Positions 6,145 to 6,890 of a stretch of DNA of 6,890 bases are shown in pieces; position 1 is the first letter of the stretch; every line of letters begins with the position of its first letter. A program made the position numbers and the translations under genes. This DNA comes from Prevotellamassilia sp. (GTDB lineage: Bacteria > Bacteroidota > Bacteroidia > Bacteroidales > Bacteroidaceae). The stretch is taken from contig JAHAWW010000182.1 in NCBI GenBank assembly GCA_018383375.1, positions 1 to 6,890 on the forward strand. The letters run 5' to 3'. The notes under the pieces are model-generated. The model was not told where the DNA came from and made no database searches. It was given only the letters and a program-made list of their open reading frames with translations.

Positions 6145-6890
6145 TTATTTGATAATGCCGCGCTTAGACTTGGTCACAAAGTCGAGGATATAGTCAATCT
6201 CAGGACTTGGTGGCACTTGCTCGCGCACTTCTGCGAGACACTCTTCGCGCAGTTTGCCACGCTGATAAAGCAGGCGATAGGTGTTGTGGATATTGTCGAT
6301 GAGTTCGGGTGAGAAACCGCGACGACGGAGTCCCACAAGATTGAGACCGCAATAGGCCACCGGCTCACGGGCGGCCATGACATAGGGCGGGACGTCTTGG
6401 CCTGTTCGTGTGCCACCGCCCACCATCACAAAGCTGCCTATGTGGCAGAACTGGTGAATGAGGACATTGGCGCTGATGATGGCGAAGTCATCGACCACTA
6501 CCTCACCGGCGATTTTGGTGGAATTGCCAATGATGCAACCATTACCGACTTCGACGTCGTGGGCCACGTGCATACCTTCCATAAGCAGGTTGTTGCTACC
6601 CACTACAGTGCGGCCTTTGGCGGCTGTGCCGCGGTTGATGGTGACGTTCTCGCGGATGGGGTTGTGGTCGCCAATCTCGGCTGTGGTTTCCTCGCCTTGG
6701 AACTTGAGGTCTTGAGGGATGGCACCGATGACAGCACCGGGAAAAACGACGTTGTGACTGCCCCTGCGCGTGCCGCTAAGCAGCGTAACGCTGTTCATCA
6801 GTTTGTTACCGTCGCCGATGACGACATTTTTGTCGATATAGCAGAAAGGACCGATTTCGCAATTATTGCCAATGACGGCCTCTTCGTGTA
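6145..6890 (-). CDS. lpxA: LpxA, UDP-GlcNAc O-acyltransferase (5' end cut off)
   Basis: Catalyses the first step of lipid A synthesis: transfer of a 3-hydroxyacyl chain from ACP to the 3-OH of UDP-GlcNAc, as a cytoplasmic trimer. In all, 247 codons are visible and the frame stays open to the right edge. The true start lies outside, probably about 8-11 codons away judging by the family length near 255. The internal Met at 6798 is not the start, because upstream codons (IGPFCYI, VVIGDGN) already continue the hexapeptide repeats. The left-handed beta-helix repeats are clear (I/V-G-x-x-x-x). The segment MHVAHD holds the equivalents of E. coli His122 and catalytic His125, and IHQF the equivalent of His160. 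IPQDLKF, IRENVTINRGT and GLRRRGF are typical. The protein ends KRGIIK. In Bacteroidetes lpxA usually follows lpxD and lpxC-fabZ, which would lie to the right of this window. Confidence 0.96.
   Translation of the reverse strand, partial: HEEAVIGNNCEIGPFCYIDKNVVIGDGNKLMNSVTLLSGTRRGSHNVVFPGAVIGAIPQDLKFQGEETTAEIGDHNPIRENVTINRGTAAKGRTVVGSNNLLMEGMHVAHDVEVGNGCIIGNSTKIAGEVVVDDFAIISANVLIHQFCHIGSFVMVGGGTRTGQDVPPYVMAAREPVAYCGLNLVGLRRRGFSPELIDNIHNTYRLLYQRGKLREECLAEVREQVPPSPEIDYILDFVTKSKRGIIK

Noticed and set aside
5713..6312. 199-codon plus-strand frame across the pRiA4b-like gene and the lpxA 3' end
   Set aside because: It spans two well-supported minus-strand genes and shows no recognisable motif; it is a shadow frame.

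Overview
The window reads as a housekeeping stretch of a Bacteroidetes chromosome, most likely Prevotellaceae. The reasons are the Bacteroidetes-type sequences of LpxA, MiaA and the class A penicillin-binding protein, the lack of clear Shine-Dalgarno sites, TAnnTTTG-like -7 boxes, and a secreted protein with a type IX secretion (T9SS) C-terminal signal. GC content looks moderate, about half or slightly more by eye. No rRNA, tRNA, CRISPR array, insertion sequence or phage gene was seen.

Layout. Positions 1-300 carry no gene that can be named; they hold short direct repeats and a candidate promoter. On the plus strand, 301-1863 encodes a secreted CotH-family (atypical kinase fold) protein with a signal peptide and a T9SS type A sorting domain. 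A strong hairpin terminator at 1895-1925 lies in the 67-base gap between this gene and the convergent minus-strand genes. Those are, in transcription order: lpxA (cut by the right edge of the window), a diverged pRiA4b ORF-3-like gene, miaA, and a bifunctional class A PBP.

lpxA, the small acidic gene and miaA look like one transcription unit: the gap is 27 bases, followed by a 4-base stop/start overlap in which miaA appears to start with TTG. The PBP gene follows after 168 bases and has its own candidate -7 box, so it may be transcribed separately, although no clear terminator separates it from miaA. Functionally the cluster joins the first step of lipid A synthesis, tRNA A37 prenylation and peptidoglycan polymerisation, which makes it an envelope/growth locus.

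No new multi-gene system is supported here. The points most worth a second look are the T9SS-exported CotH-like protein, the diverged pRiA4b-like protein embedded in the lpxA-miaA operon, the TTG/TGA overlap at miaA, and a 12-bp direct repeat that flanks the convergent terminator and repeats the PBP gene's 3' coding end.
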